Source: Dehalococcoidia bacterium (GTDB taxonomy: Bacteria > Chloroflexota > Dehalococcoidia > Lucifugimonadales > Lucifugimonadaceae). Taken from it: a stretch of 5,060 nt of DNA. The notes under the pieces were generated by a model that saw only the letters and a list, made by a program, of their open reading frames with translations, made no database searches and was not told the DNA's origin. Location: the NCBI GenBank assembly GCA_028278465.1, contig JANQEF010000106.1, positions 1-5,060 of the forward strand, written 5' to 3'. Both the position numbers and the translations under genes were made by a program. This document shows positions 1-4,613 of this stretch, one piece after another; position 1 is the stretch's first letter; every line of letters begins with the position of its first letter.

Positions 1-218
1 ACGAAGCCGTCGCCGCCGATGCTGGAGCCCTGTGGCTCTGCGGGACCGAGGGCGAAGCCGACGGTGACCGCGGCGTAGACGGCGTTACCGCCTCGCATGA
101 GGGTCTGGAGGCCGGCCTGCGCGGCGAGCGGGTGGTTGGCGACGACTGCGCCACGAGCGCCCATACGCACGGGTCGGTAGGACTGGCCGCGCTCGCCGTG
201 CGGCGTGCGGTTGCTCAT
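1..218 (-). CDS. ggt: Gamma-glutamyltransferase, N-terminal part (cut by window edge)
   Basis: Reading leftward from 218 gives 72 codons plus two bases before the window ends. Residues 23-72 match the start of the gamma-glutamyltransferase fold: GAVVANHPLAAQAG (23-36), RGGNAVYAAVTVGFAL (42-57) and EPQGSSIGGDGF (61-72). Members of this Ntn-hydrolase family transfer or hydrolyse gamma-glutamyl groups of glutathione and similar compounds after self-cleavage at an internal Thr; that residue lies outside the window. The N-terminus is hydrophilic with no signal peptide visible, unlike secreted enterobacterial Ggt, so a cytoplasmic location is inferred. The usual Asp of the GGNAVDAA motif is Tyr48 here. 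Start choice is uncertain: an in-frame ATG at 254 would add 12 residues, and neither start has a good ribosome binding site. An in-frame TGA just upstream of 285 limits further extension. Family call is firm; exact substrate is not known. Confidence 0.88.
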   Translation of the reverse strand, partial: MSNRTPHGERGQSYRPVRMGARGAVVANHPLAAQAGLQTLMRGGNAVYAAVTVGFALGPAEPQGSSIGGDGF

Positions 219-284
219 GTGGTGGTCAGAGTCGGAACTGGATGCGACGGGCATGGCGGGTTTCCGAGGTTGTGGCGAAAGGGA

Positions 285-306
285 TTGCGGCGTTCAGGCG
301 CCGCAA
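285..306. other. Perfect 8-bp hairpin upstream of the gamma-glutamyltransferase gene
   Basis: TTGCGGCG (285-292), loop TTCAGG, CGCCGCAA (299-306). It lies 31 bases before the alternative ATG at 254, so on the minus strand it may sit in the leader of that gene. Neither strand has a proper T-run after it, so it is not a standard intrinsic terminator. Function unknown. Confidence 0.45.
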
Positions 307-404
307 GAGGAAGTTCCGCGGCAGTCTAGCAGCGGGTTACGCGGGAGGCTGGGCTCACGGGATGAGTACGACGGGTCGCCCGCTCCCCTTCGTCCCGAGC
401 GCAA

Positions 405-436
405 TTGTCATCTCGACCGAAGGGAGAGATCTGACC
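405..436 (+). repeat. Dispersed intergenic repeat, family A, copy 1
   Basis: The segment begins TTGTCATCTCGACCG and ends GAGATCTGACC. It matches copy 2 at 2608-2640, which begins TTGTCATCCCGAGCG and ends GAGGGATCTGACC. The two share the ends TTGTCATC and GATCTGACC and differ mainly in the centre, by several substitutions and one base of length. It lies in a gene-free gap (219-559). The rest of that gap holds only the hairpin at 285-306 and the repeat at 492-549. I recall similar repeats from Chloroflexota genomes, but cannot check this here. Confidence 0.6.
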
Positions 437-491
437 GTCAACAGCAAAACGCCGGGAGACTCAGAATGAAAACTTGGTAGCGGCGCACCCG

Positions 492-549
492 GTCCCGACT
501 CTCGCCGGGACATCCCCTCTCTTTAGTTCTCTCCCACACGGGGAGAGAG
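492..549 (+). repeat. Two-hairpin repeat, copy 1, beside the tetR-family 3' end
   Basis: Hairpin 1 is GTCCCG (492-497) with CGGGAC (506-511). Hairpin 2 is TCTCTCCC (528-535) with GGGAGAGA (541-548), extended by one T-G pair. The joining stretch ATCCCCTCTCT and the second hairpin are nearly the same as at 2934-2988. The element ends about 10 bases from the stop codon of the TetR-family gene, so it could mark or stabilise that transcript end. No T-run follows on either strand. Confidence 0.55.
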
Positions 550-559
550 AATCCGCTCC

Positions 560-1207
560 CTACTTCCTGCCGAACCTCAGCCGCTCGCGCATCGACTCCA
601 CCAGCCCCAGCGCAGAGCGAGGCGCCCGGTCCCTGTACGCCGAAAGAATCGCGCTCAGCCCATCGTTGTACTTCAGCAGTTCGCTCGAATCTGACGCCCC
701 GGCCGGCGCAGTCACAACAGAGCCGTAGTTGTAGGTGACGAGCGCGAAGTACAGCTCATCGGCCACCGCATCCTCAAACCCGACCTGTCGCAGCACGCGG
801 GTCACAGACTGGCGGAAGCGCGTCGCACCAGAGCCGGGCTGCGTCGACGATGCGGCAACGTACGGCGTTATCTCCGGGTGCTTCAGAATCAGGTCGCGGT
901 GAGCCCGCAGCAGCGTGCGGACCTGGTCCTGCCACTCGATCGAATCGGCGGTCCGCACATCGATCCCGCCGATCAGCGCGTCGGCGACGTGCTCCGCAAG
1001 CTCGTCCTTGTTCTTGACATGCGTGTAGAGCGCCATCGGAGCCACGCCAAGCACCTTCGCAACGTTGCGGATCGAAAGCGCGGCGAACCCTTCCGACCTG
1101 GCAAGCGCCACCGCCGCCTTCTCCACCCGCTCCCGCGAAAGCTTCTGCCTGCTGCGGCCGGGCTGCCGGGCCTGCTTGGGTTGTGGGGCGATCGCTACCG
1201 TTGCCAT
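560..1207 (-). CDS. TetR/AcrR-family transcriptional repressor
   Basis: A 215-residue protein, a normal TetR-family length. A basic N-terminal tail (residues 11-29) leads into the DNA-binding domain: VEKAAVALARSEGFAALS (28-45), then the helix-turn-helix at about 45-64 with LGVAPMALYTHVKNKDEL (53-70), a typical TetR recognition helix and following segment. From residue 92 the helical ligand-binding part begins (LLRAHRDLILKHPEI), similar to the TetR_C type; its ligand cannot be read from the sequence. The start at 1207 is preferred because AGGAG (1218-1222) lies 10 bases upstream and because homology begins soon after it. The same frame stays open to 1894 only as antisense of the next gene. It is divergent from an aldo/keto reductase gene, and the 358-base gap contains palindromes, so it probably represses itself and that reductase (inference). 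Confidence 0.93.
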   Translation of the reverse strand: MATVAIAPQPKQARQPGRSRQKLSRERVEKAAVALARSEGFAALSIRNVAKVLGVAPMALYTHVKNKDELAEHVADALIGGIDVRTADSIEWQDQVRTLLRAHRDLILKHPEITPYVAASSTQPGSGATRFRQSVTRVLRQVGFEDAVADELYFALVTYNYGSVVTAPAGASDSSELLKYNDGLSAILSAYRDRAPRSALGLVESMRERLRFGRK

Positions 1208-1217
1208 ATATACAGCG

Positions 1218-1222
1218 CTCCT
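1218..1222 (-). promoter_or_regulatory. Ribosome binding site of the TetR-family gene
   Basis: AGGAG on the minus strand, 10 bases before the ATG at 1207. It decides this start against the much longer open frame that continues upstream. Confidence 0.7.
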
Positions 1223-1302
1223 GATTCTGCCGGGGCCGGTCCGGTATCGGTCCGATTTGACCGCGTCGACGGTCGAGGTAATACCGATTTCGAAGCGGCA
1301 GA

Positions 1303-1332
1303 TTGACCTGAAAACTGTATACGGCGTATAAG
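1303..1332 (+). promoter_or_regulatory. Promoter toward the aldo/keto reductase with overlapping palindromic operator
   Basis: A -35 box TTGACC (1303-1308), 18-base spacer and -10 box TATAAG (1327-1332) point toward the reductase. The perfect palindrome TATACG-G-CGTATA (1318-1330) covers the end of the spacer and most of the -10 box. TetR-family repressors commonly bind palindromes of about this size. On the minus strand the same palindrome contains TATACA (1320-1315), a possible -10 box for the TetR-family gene, though no good -35 box is seen for it. The resulting leader to the reductase would be long, about 225 bases. Confidence 0.55.
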
Positions 1333-1383
1333 CCAGCCACTGCCAGTTACCAGTTGGAACGCAGTTGAGCGATTTTGTGACGT

Positions 1384-1397
1384 TTTTACCGGTAAAA
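1384..1397. promoter_or_regulatory. Perfect 14-bp palindrome in the divergent gap
   Basis: TTTTACC directly joined to GGTAAAA. It has no spacer and reads the same on both strands. It lies 53 bases downstream of the 1318-1330 palindrome, within the predicted leader of the reductase. It could be a second repressor site or the site of another regulator; its core differs from TATACGGCGTATA, so a shared protein is not assumed. Confidence 0.4.
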
Positions 1398-1410
1398 GGT
1401 TGGGATACAC

Positions 1411-1422
1411 GGTAACGTGACC
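1411..1422. promoter_or_regulatory. Near-perfect 12-bp palindrome
   Basis: GGTAACGTGACC matches its reverse complement at 10 of 12 positions (GGTnACGTnACC). It shares the GGTAA element with the palindrome at 1384-1397. A regulatory role is inferred from position only. Confidence 0.25.
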
Positions 1423-1553
1423 CCGAAACCGGATGATGACGATGCGCTAGCGTGTGGACGGTGCGTGAGCGCGGCGAAAACGCTACACCGAAGCTAGAAT
1501 CGACGTCTTCACCGACCCGAACCGGCGCCCATACGGCGCACGAAATCCCCGAC

Positions 1554-1558
1554 AGGAG
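1554..1558 (+). promoter_or_regulatory. Ribosome binding site of the aldo/keto reductase
   Basis: AGGAG, 7 bases before the ATG at 1566. It fixes this start against an in-frame ATG at 1452 that would add 38 unrelated residues. Confidence 0.85.
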
Positions 1559-1565
1559 AACACCT

Positions 1566-2504
1566 ATGAAGTACAGGCGGCTCGGCGCGTCCGGCCTCGA
1601 GGTATCCGAGACCGGGATCGGCACCAACAACTTCGGCGGCAGGCTGGACGCCGACCAATCAGCCGCCGTCGTGCACGCCGCGCTCGACCACGGCATCAAC
1701 CTGTTCGACACGGCGAACATATACACGCACGGCGTCTCCGAGGAGTATCTCGGCAAGGCGCTCAAGGGCCGTCGCTCGGAAGCGTTAATCGCAACCAAGT
1801 TCGGGATGTTGTGGGAGGAAGGCCCGCACGGCAAGGGCGCGTCCAGGAAGCACATCATGGACTCGCTCGACGGCTCGCTGAAACGGCTCGGCACCGATCA
1901 CGTCGACCTCTACCAGGTCCACCGCCAGGACCCGGACACGCCGATCGAGGAGACGCTGCGGGCACTGGACGACGTTGTGCGGGCGGGCAAGGTGCGCTAC
2001 ATCGGCTGCTCGAACTACGACGCCTGGCGGATCGCCGATGCGATGTGGACGTCGGAGCACCGCGGGCTGGCCAGGTTCGTCAGCGCGCAGCCCGAGTACT
2101 CGATGGTGGTGCGTGACATCGAGGCGGAAATCCTGCCGGCATGCGAGCGCTTCGGCCTCGGCATTCTGCCCTACTTCCCGCTGGCGCACGGGCTGCTGAC
2201 GGGCAAGTACAGCCGCGGCGAGGAGGTGCCGGAGGGGACGCGGCTGGCGTTGACTCCGGCGGCGCAGTCCCGGCGGCTGACCGATCAGAACTTCGATGCG
2301 CTGGACAGGCTGGACAGTTTCGTTTCGGAGCGCGGTCACTCGCTGGTGGAGCTGGCGTTCGCCTGGCTCCTGGCGCACGGCGCGGTCAGTTCGGTGATAG
2401 CAGGCGCCAGCAACCCCCAGCAGGTGGCACAGAACGCAGCAGCGGCGGACTGGGTGCTGTCAGCCGAAGAGATGACCGAGCTGGAGGAGTTGCTGGCGGG
2501 GTGA
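1566..2504 (+). CDS. Aldo/keto reductase, NADPH-dependent type
   Basis: A 312-residue (alpha/beta)8-barrel oxidoreductase of usual family length. It starts with MKYRRLGASGLEVS, the common beginning of this family. The catalytic tetrad is complete: Asp48 and Tyr53 in FDTANIY, Lys78 in ATKFG and His119 in YQVHRQD. Cofactor-site segments are GCSN (147-150), Gln175 in SAQPEYS, LPYFPLAHGLLTGKY (201-215) and IAGASNPQQVAQN (278-290). The last segment resembles the NADP-binding loop of AKR groups related to YghZ/IolS-type enzymes. It should reduce an aldehyde or ketone in the cytoplasm; the substrate cannot be inferred. It faces away from the TetR-family gene and is probably repressed by it. No gene follows on the same strand before a convergent dehydrogenase, so it is likely transcribed alone. 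Confidence 0.95.
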   Translation: MKYRRLGASGLEVSETGIGTNNFGGRLDADQSAAVVHAALDHGINLFDTANIYTHGVSEEYLGKALKGRRSEALIATKFGMLWEEGPHGKGASRKHIMDSLDGSLKRLGTDHVDLYQVHRQDPDTPIEETLRALDDVVRAGKVRYIGCSNYDAWRIADAMWTSEHRGLARFVSAQPEYSMVVRDIEAEILPACERFGLGILPYFPLAHGLLTGKYSRGEEVPEGTRLALTPAAQSRRLTDQNFDALDRLDSFVSERGHSLVELAFAWLLAHGAVSSVIAGASNPQQVAQNAAAADWVLSAEEMTELEELLAG

Positions 2505-2518
2505 GGTTACCCACGTGT

Positions 2519-2536
2519 CGTCCCGAGCTTGGGACG
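2519..2536. other. Hairpin just after the aldo/keto reductase stop codon
   Basis: CGTCCC, loop GAGCTT, GGGACG, starting 15 bases after the TGA. There is no T-run, so it is a weak terminator candidate. The part TCCCGAGC resembles the left half of the family A repeats, and it may be a worn copy of that repeat. Confidence 0.4.
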
Positions 2537-2560
2537 GAGCTAGAGGGAGGGTCGATTCAC

Positions 2561-2698
2561 TTCCTCTCCCAGCGGGAGAGGATTGAGGTGAGGGAGAGGT
2601 CATCACATTGTCATCCCGAGCGTCAGCGAGGGATCTGACCCGCCAATGTGAGATCACTTCTCCCTCATCCTGCACCTTCTCCCGCTGGGAGAAGGAAG
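2561..2698. repeat. Nested large inverted repeat, MITE-like, about 138 bp
   Basis: The left arm (about 2561-2611) and right arm (about 2644-2698) are imperfect reverse complements over some 50 bases. Each arm has its own hairpin: CCTCTCCC-AGC-GGGAGAGG (2563-2581) on the left and CCTTCTCCC-GCT-GGGAGAAGG (2675-2695) on the right. Further pairing segments are GAGGGAGA with TCTCCCTC, and ACATTG with CAATGT. A family A repeat fills the centre. No transposase or convincing target-site duplication is seen. Confidence 0.6.
2608..2640 (+). repeat. Dispersed intergenic repeat, family A, copy 2
   Basis: Same family as 405-436 and in the same orientation. Internally it pairs as ATCCC-GA-GC with GC-GA-GGGAT, giving a small imperfect hairpin. 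It forms the centre of the larger inverted repeat at 2561-2698. Confidence 0.6.
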
Positions 2699-2708
2699 AC
2701 CTGCCACC

Positions 2709-2729
2709 CCTTCGACGGGCTCAGGATGG
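2709..2729 (-). repeat. Intergenic repeat, family C, copy 1
   Basis: On the minus strand it begins CCATCCTGAGC and ends GTCGAAGG, with CC between. Copy 2, in opposite orientation, is at 2882-2919. These sequences give false proline- and glutamine-rich reading frames in this region. Confidence 0.55.
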
Positions 2730-2737
2730 CAGAACGC

Positions 2738-2774
2738 CCCGGCTCCGCCGGGACCGGGCGCAGCCGGGTGCCCG
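2738..2774. other. Two adjacent GC-rich hairpins
   Basis: CCCGGC-TCC-GCCGGG (2738-2752) is a perfect 6-bp stem. It is followed by CGGGCGC (2755-2761) with GTGCCCG (2768-2774), 7 pairs including one G-T. Neither is followed by a T-run. Role unknown. Confidence 0.4.
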
Positions 2775-2831
2775 CTTGCGGACGCGCCCACACCAAAACT
2801 GCTGTGACGGATACGCTCCGTGGGCGTGTCA

Positions 2832-2856
2832 TCCCTCTCCCTTGATGGGAGAGGGA
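2832..2856. repeat. Perfect 10-bp hairpin of the CCCTCTCCC type
   Basis: TCCCTCTCCC, loop TTGAT, GGGAGAGGGA. It is followed by a further GGGAGAGGGTGA (2861-2872), which could pair with the left arm instead. It belongs to the same general pyrimidine/purine inverted-repeat group as 2563-2581 and 2675-2695. Confidence 0.55.
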
Positions 2857-2881
2857 CAAAGGGAGAGGGTGAACCTGGCGG

Positions 2882-2919
2882 CCATCCTGAGCTAGCCTGC
2901 CCTGAGCAAAGTCGAAGGG
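2882..2919 (+). repeat. Intergenic repeat, family C, copy 2 (expanded)
   Basis: CCATCCTGAGC (2882-2892) and GTCGAAGGG (2911-2919) match the ends of the copy at 2709-2729 in reverse orientation. The middle is longer and contains a second CCTGAGC (2901-2907), as if the left half had been duplicated. Confidence 0.5.
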
Positions 2920-2933
2920 AAGGGTGAAAAGCC

Positions 2934-2988
2934 GTCGGCCTCCGGCCGACATCCCCTCTCTCTAACTCTCTCCCACAAGGGGAGAGAG
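2934..2988 (+). repeat. Two-hairpin repeat, copy 2, beside the Ldh_2 gene 3' end
   Basis: Hairpin 1 is GTCGGCC-TCC-GGCCGAC (2934-2950). Hairpin 2 is CTCTCTCCC (2966-2974) with GGGAGAGAG (2980-2988), nine perfect pairs. The link ATCCCCTCTCT and hairpin 2 match copy 1 at 492-549, while hairpin 1 has a different sequence but the same position and fold. The element ends 30 bases from the stop codon of the Ldh_2 gene. No T-run is present on either side. Confidence 0.55.
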
Positions 2989-3018
2989 GAAAATCCAACC
3001 CTCTCCCTTCCTACGTCT

Positions 3019-4116
3019 CTACGTCAGGTCGTACGTCAGCTCTAGCTCTGCCGTGATCGACTTGAACCAGTCGACAACCTCCGGGTGGTACGGAATCCCG
3101 TTCGCCAGACGGTCCGCCTTCGTCTCGGCCTCAGGCAGCCCCGGGTAGTAAACCCGCTCATGCCCCGGCGCAGGCTTCGTCGCCGCAAGCCCGGACAGGA
3201 ACGCGTCCATGTCATCCTTGAACTTCGAAACATCCGTGAACGCATCGATCTTGAACGCCATCGTGAAGTGCCCCGACCGCTGCGAGATGAAACCGGGACC
3301 GATGCCCGATAGCGAGCAGCACATGATGTCGACAATGCAGCCGAAGCCGTAGCCCTTGTGCGATCCGTTCTCGCGCGTGCCGCCGAACGGCAGCATGTTC
3401 CAGGCACGGCCCTCGCCCCGGATATCGGTCTGCGGCATCTTGCGCTCCGGCATCGGCACGCCGTTCCCATCCGTCAGCCAGTTGGCGAAAATCTCCCTGT
3501 CCATGCGCTCCAGAAGTCGCAGCTTGTTCGCCGCAACCTGCGTCGTCGCCACATCGAACAGGAACGGCGCCTCATTGCGAGCCGGCGCCGCCCACGCGAT
3601 CGGGTTCGTGCCCAGCCGAGGCTCTGCGCCGTAAGTCGGCACCATGGCAAAGCCACCTCCGCCGGTCATGCACACGCCGATCATGTCGTGCTCGACAGCC
3701 ATCAGCGCGTGATAGCCAGCCGCGCCCAGGTGTCCGGAGTTCTTCATCACCGCAACGCCGACGCCGTGCTTTTCGGCCCGCTCCATGGCGTCTTCCATAG
3801 CCAGCGGCGCAGTGTGCAGGCCGTTGCCGCGGTCGGCGTCCCACGTCGCTGACACAGTCGACTCGCGCTCGATCTTCAGGTTCGGCCGAGGGTTCAGCGT
3901 GCCCTTGTTGTACGCCGCGACGTAGTGACGCAGCATGTTCGAAACACCGTGCGTGTCGACGCCGTTCACATCGGCGTGCATCAGCACATCGGCCGAAAGA
4001 GCTGCCGCGTCTTCGGTAAGGCCCATCTTGCTGAATATGGCCTCAGTCACGGCGCGCGCCTTCGGCTCCGGGACGCGAACTTCCTCATCCGGCGAAACGT
4101 GAAATCGCTCGAGCAT
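3019..4116 (-). CDS. Malate/L-lactate dehydrogenase family (Ldh_2) oxidoreductase
   Basis: A 365-residue protein of the Ldh_2 family (PF02615), close to the usual length. This fold is unrelated to classical lactate and malate dehydrogenases and includes NAD(P)-dependent enzymes acting on 2-hydroxy acids such as malate, lactate, sulfolactate and ureidoglycolate. Visible family motifs are NGVDTHGVSNM (51-61), with the conserved His in THG; NSGHLGAAGYH (126-136), a nucleotide/active-site loop; RLGTNPIAWAAPA (167-179); LFDVATTQVA (186-195); and GSHKGYGFGCIVDI (251-264). The N-terminus has no signal peptide or membrane segment, so it is cytoplasmic. The start at 4116 is supported by AGGAAG (4128-4123) six bases upstream. 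It is convergent with the aldo/keto reductase gene and divergent from the ArsR-family gene. Which 2-hydroxy acid it oxidises cannot be told. Confidence 0.94.
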   Translation of the reverse strand: MLERFHVSPDEEVRVPEPKARAVTEAIFSKMGLTEDAAALSADVLMHADVNGVDTHGVSNMLRHYVAAYNKGTLNPRPNLKIERESTVSATWDADRGNGLHTAPLAMEDAMERAEKHGVGVAVMKNSGHLGAAGYHALMAVEHDMIGVCMTGGGGFAMVPTYGAEPRLGTNPIAWAAPARNEAPFLFDVATTQVAANKLRLLERMDREIFANWLTDGNGVPMPERKMPQTDIRGEGRAWNMLPFGGTRENGSHKGYGFGCIVDIMCCSLSGIGPGFISQRSGHFTMAFKIDAFTDVSKFKDDMDAFLSGLAATKPAPGHERVYYPGLPEAETKADRLANGIPYHPEVVDWFKSITAELELTYDLT

Positions 4117-4122
4117 GTGCTA

Positions 4123-4128
4123 CTTCCT
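4123..4128 (-). promoter_or_regulatory. Ribosome binding site of the Ldh_2 gene
   Basis: AGGAAG on the minus strand, 6 bases before the ATG at 4116. It supports the chosen start. Confidence 0.75.
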
Positions 4129-4165
4129 GTGGGGTGAAAGACGGGTGACGGTGAGAACGGGTGGA

Positions 4166-4174
4166 ATCGTAGCA
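4166..4174 (-). promoter_or_regulatory. Possible extended -10 promoter for the Ldh_2 gene
   Basis: On the minus strand TGCTACGAT fits an extended -10 (TGn followed by TACGAT), about 50 bases before the ATG at 4116. No good -35 box lies at the right spacing, which is tolerated for extended -10 promoters. The predicted leader carries the direct repeats ACGGGTG (4141-4147 and 4157-4163). Confidence 0.3.
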
Positions 4175-4198
4175 CCGCGGAGCGCGCTGGGACGCCGG

Positions 4199-4226
4199 TT
4201 GACGCCATGCGTGAGCCTTATATAAC
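4199..4226 (+). promoter_or_regulatory. Promoter of the arsR-family/AHSA1 operon
   Basis: TTGACG (4199-4204), a 16-base spacer and TATAAC (4221-4226). The expected transcription start, about 7 bases after the -10 box, falls within a few bases of the ATG at 4236, and there is no ribosome binding site before that ATG. This suggests a leaderless or nearly leaderless mRNA. Confidence 0.6.
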
Positions 4227-4237
4227 CTTTCAGTTAT
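4222..4237. promoter_or_regulatory. Probable ArsR-family autoregulatory operator
   Basis: ATAAC, six bases, GTTAT: a perfect 5-bp inverted repeat reaching from the -10 box into the start codon. A second GTTATGAAA occurs at 4249-4257 after the first at 4233-4241. I recall TAACC/GGTTA-type inverted repeats in front of other ArsR-AHSA1 operons; a protein bound here would block RNA polymerase directly. Confidence 0.5.
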
Positions 4238-4613
4238 GAAAACTGCTGGTTATGAAAGCGCCGACAGCCGTCGCCTGGACGACACCTTCACGGCGCTGGC
4301 TGATCCGACCCGCCGCAAGATTCTTTCGTTGCTTGCGGATGGCGATCGGAGCGTTTCTGAGCTCGCGAAGCCGTTTGCCATCAGCCAGCCGGCAGTGTCG
4401 AAGCACCTGAAGGTTCTTGAAAGAGCCGGTTTGATCTCGCGCAGCCGTGACGCACAGCGGCGGCCCGCCCGACTGGAGGTGGAGACTTTCCTCGCAGCCG
4501 GCGACTGGTTCGCCGACTATCGGAAGGCGCTTGAACAGAGGTTCAACCGACTCGACTCTCTCCTGGAAAAGATGAAATCGGCGAAGCCCCGCGAGGAGAC
4601 AGCAGATGAGTAG
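4236..4613 (+). CDS. ArsR-family (HTH_20) winged-helix repressor
   Basis: A 125-residue winged-helix DNA-binding protein. Residues 13-70 carry the domain: FTALADPTRRKILSLLADG (18-36), SVSELAKPFAISQPAVSKHLKV around 39-60, with the recognition helix at about 49-60, and LERAGLISRSRDAQRR (61-76), the wing. The C-terminal DWFADYRKALEQRFNRLDSLLEKM (90-113) is a helix typical of the regulators paired with AHSA1 proteins, probably used for dimer contact. The Cys-rich ELCVCDL metal site of true arsenic/cadmium sensors is absent, and there is no cysteine at all, so metal sensing is unlikely. The ATG at 4236 has no ribosome binding site but lies just after the predicted transcription start. The stop codon overlaps the next gene's start by 8 bases, so the two are co-transcribed. 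Confidence 0.94.
   Translation: MKTAGYESADSRRLDDTFTALADPTRRKILSLLADGDRSVSELAKPFAISQPAVSKHLKVLERAGLISRSRDAQRRPARLEVETFLAAGDWFADYRKALEQRFNRLDSLLEKMKSAKPREETADE
4593..4598 (+). promoter_or_regulatory. Ribosome binding site of the AHSA1-domain gene, inside the arsR-family gene
   Basis: GAGGAG, 7 bases before the ATG at 4606. It is strong, in contrast to the absent site before the upstream gene, so the downstream protein may be made in larger amount than the repressor. Confidence 0.8.

Noticed and set aside
1452..1565. In-frame N-terminal extension of the aldo/keto reductase by 38 residues
   Set aside because: The family begins at MKYRRLG; AGGAG lies 7 bases before ATG 1566, while ATG 1452 has no comparable site.
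560..1894. A 444-residue minus-strand open frame containing the TetR-family protein
   Set aside because: Residues before the ATG at 1207 are the antisense of the aldo/keto reductase and of the regulatory gap. The AGGAG at 1218-1222 and the homology both support the shorter protein.
1785..2378. A 197-residue minus-strand open frame inside the aldo/keto reductase
   Set aside because: It is an Arg-rich antisense shadow of a gene whose own frame has a complete catalytic tetrad.
2561..2698. CRISPR array
   Set aside because: Repeats are inverted, few and unevenly spaced, with no cas genes nearby.
2519..2988. Rho-independent terminators
   Set aside because: The stems are good but none is followed by a T-run on either strand, so they are listed as repeats or hairpins.
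2460..2998. Several overlapping open frames on both strands between the reductase and the Ldh_2 gene
   Set aside because: They are translations of the repeats and hairpins, with no start signals and no recognisable domain.
3358..3852. A 164-residue plus-strand open frame inside the Ldh_2 gene
   Set aside because: An Arg/His-rich antisense shadow; the minus-strand frame carries all the family motifs.
4236..4613. Arsenic or other metal sensor
   Set aside because: The protein has no cysteine and lacks the ELCVCDL motif, and no arsenic genes are adjacent; its partner is an AHSA1 protein.
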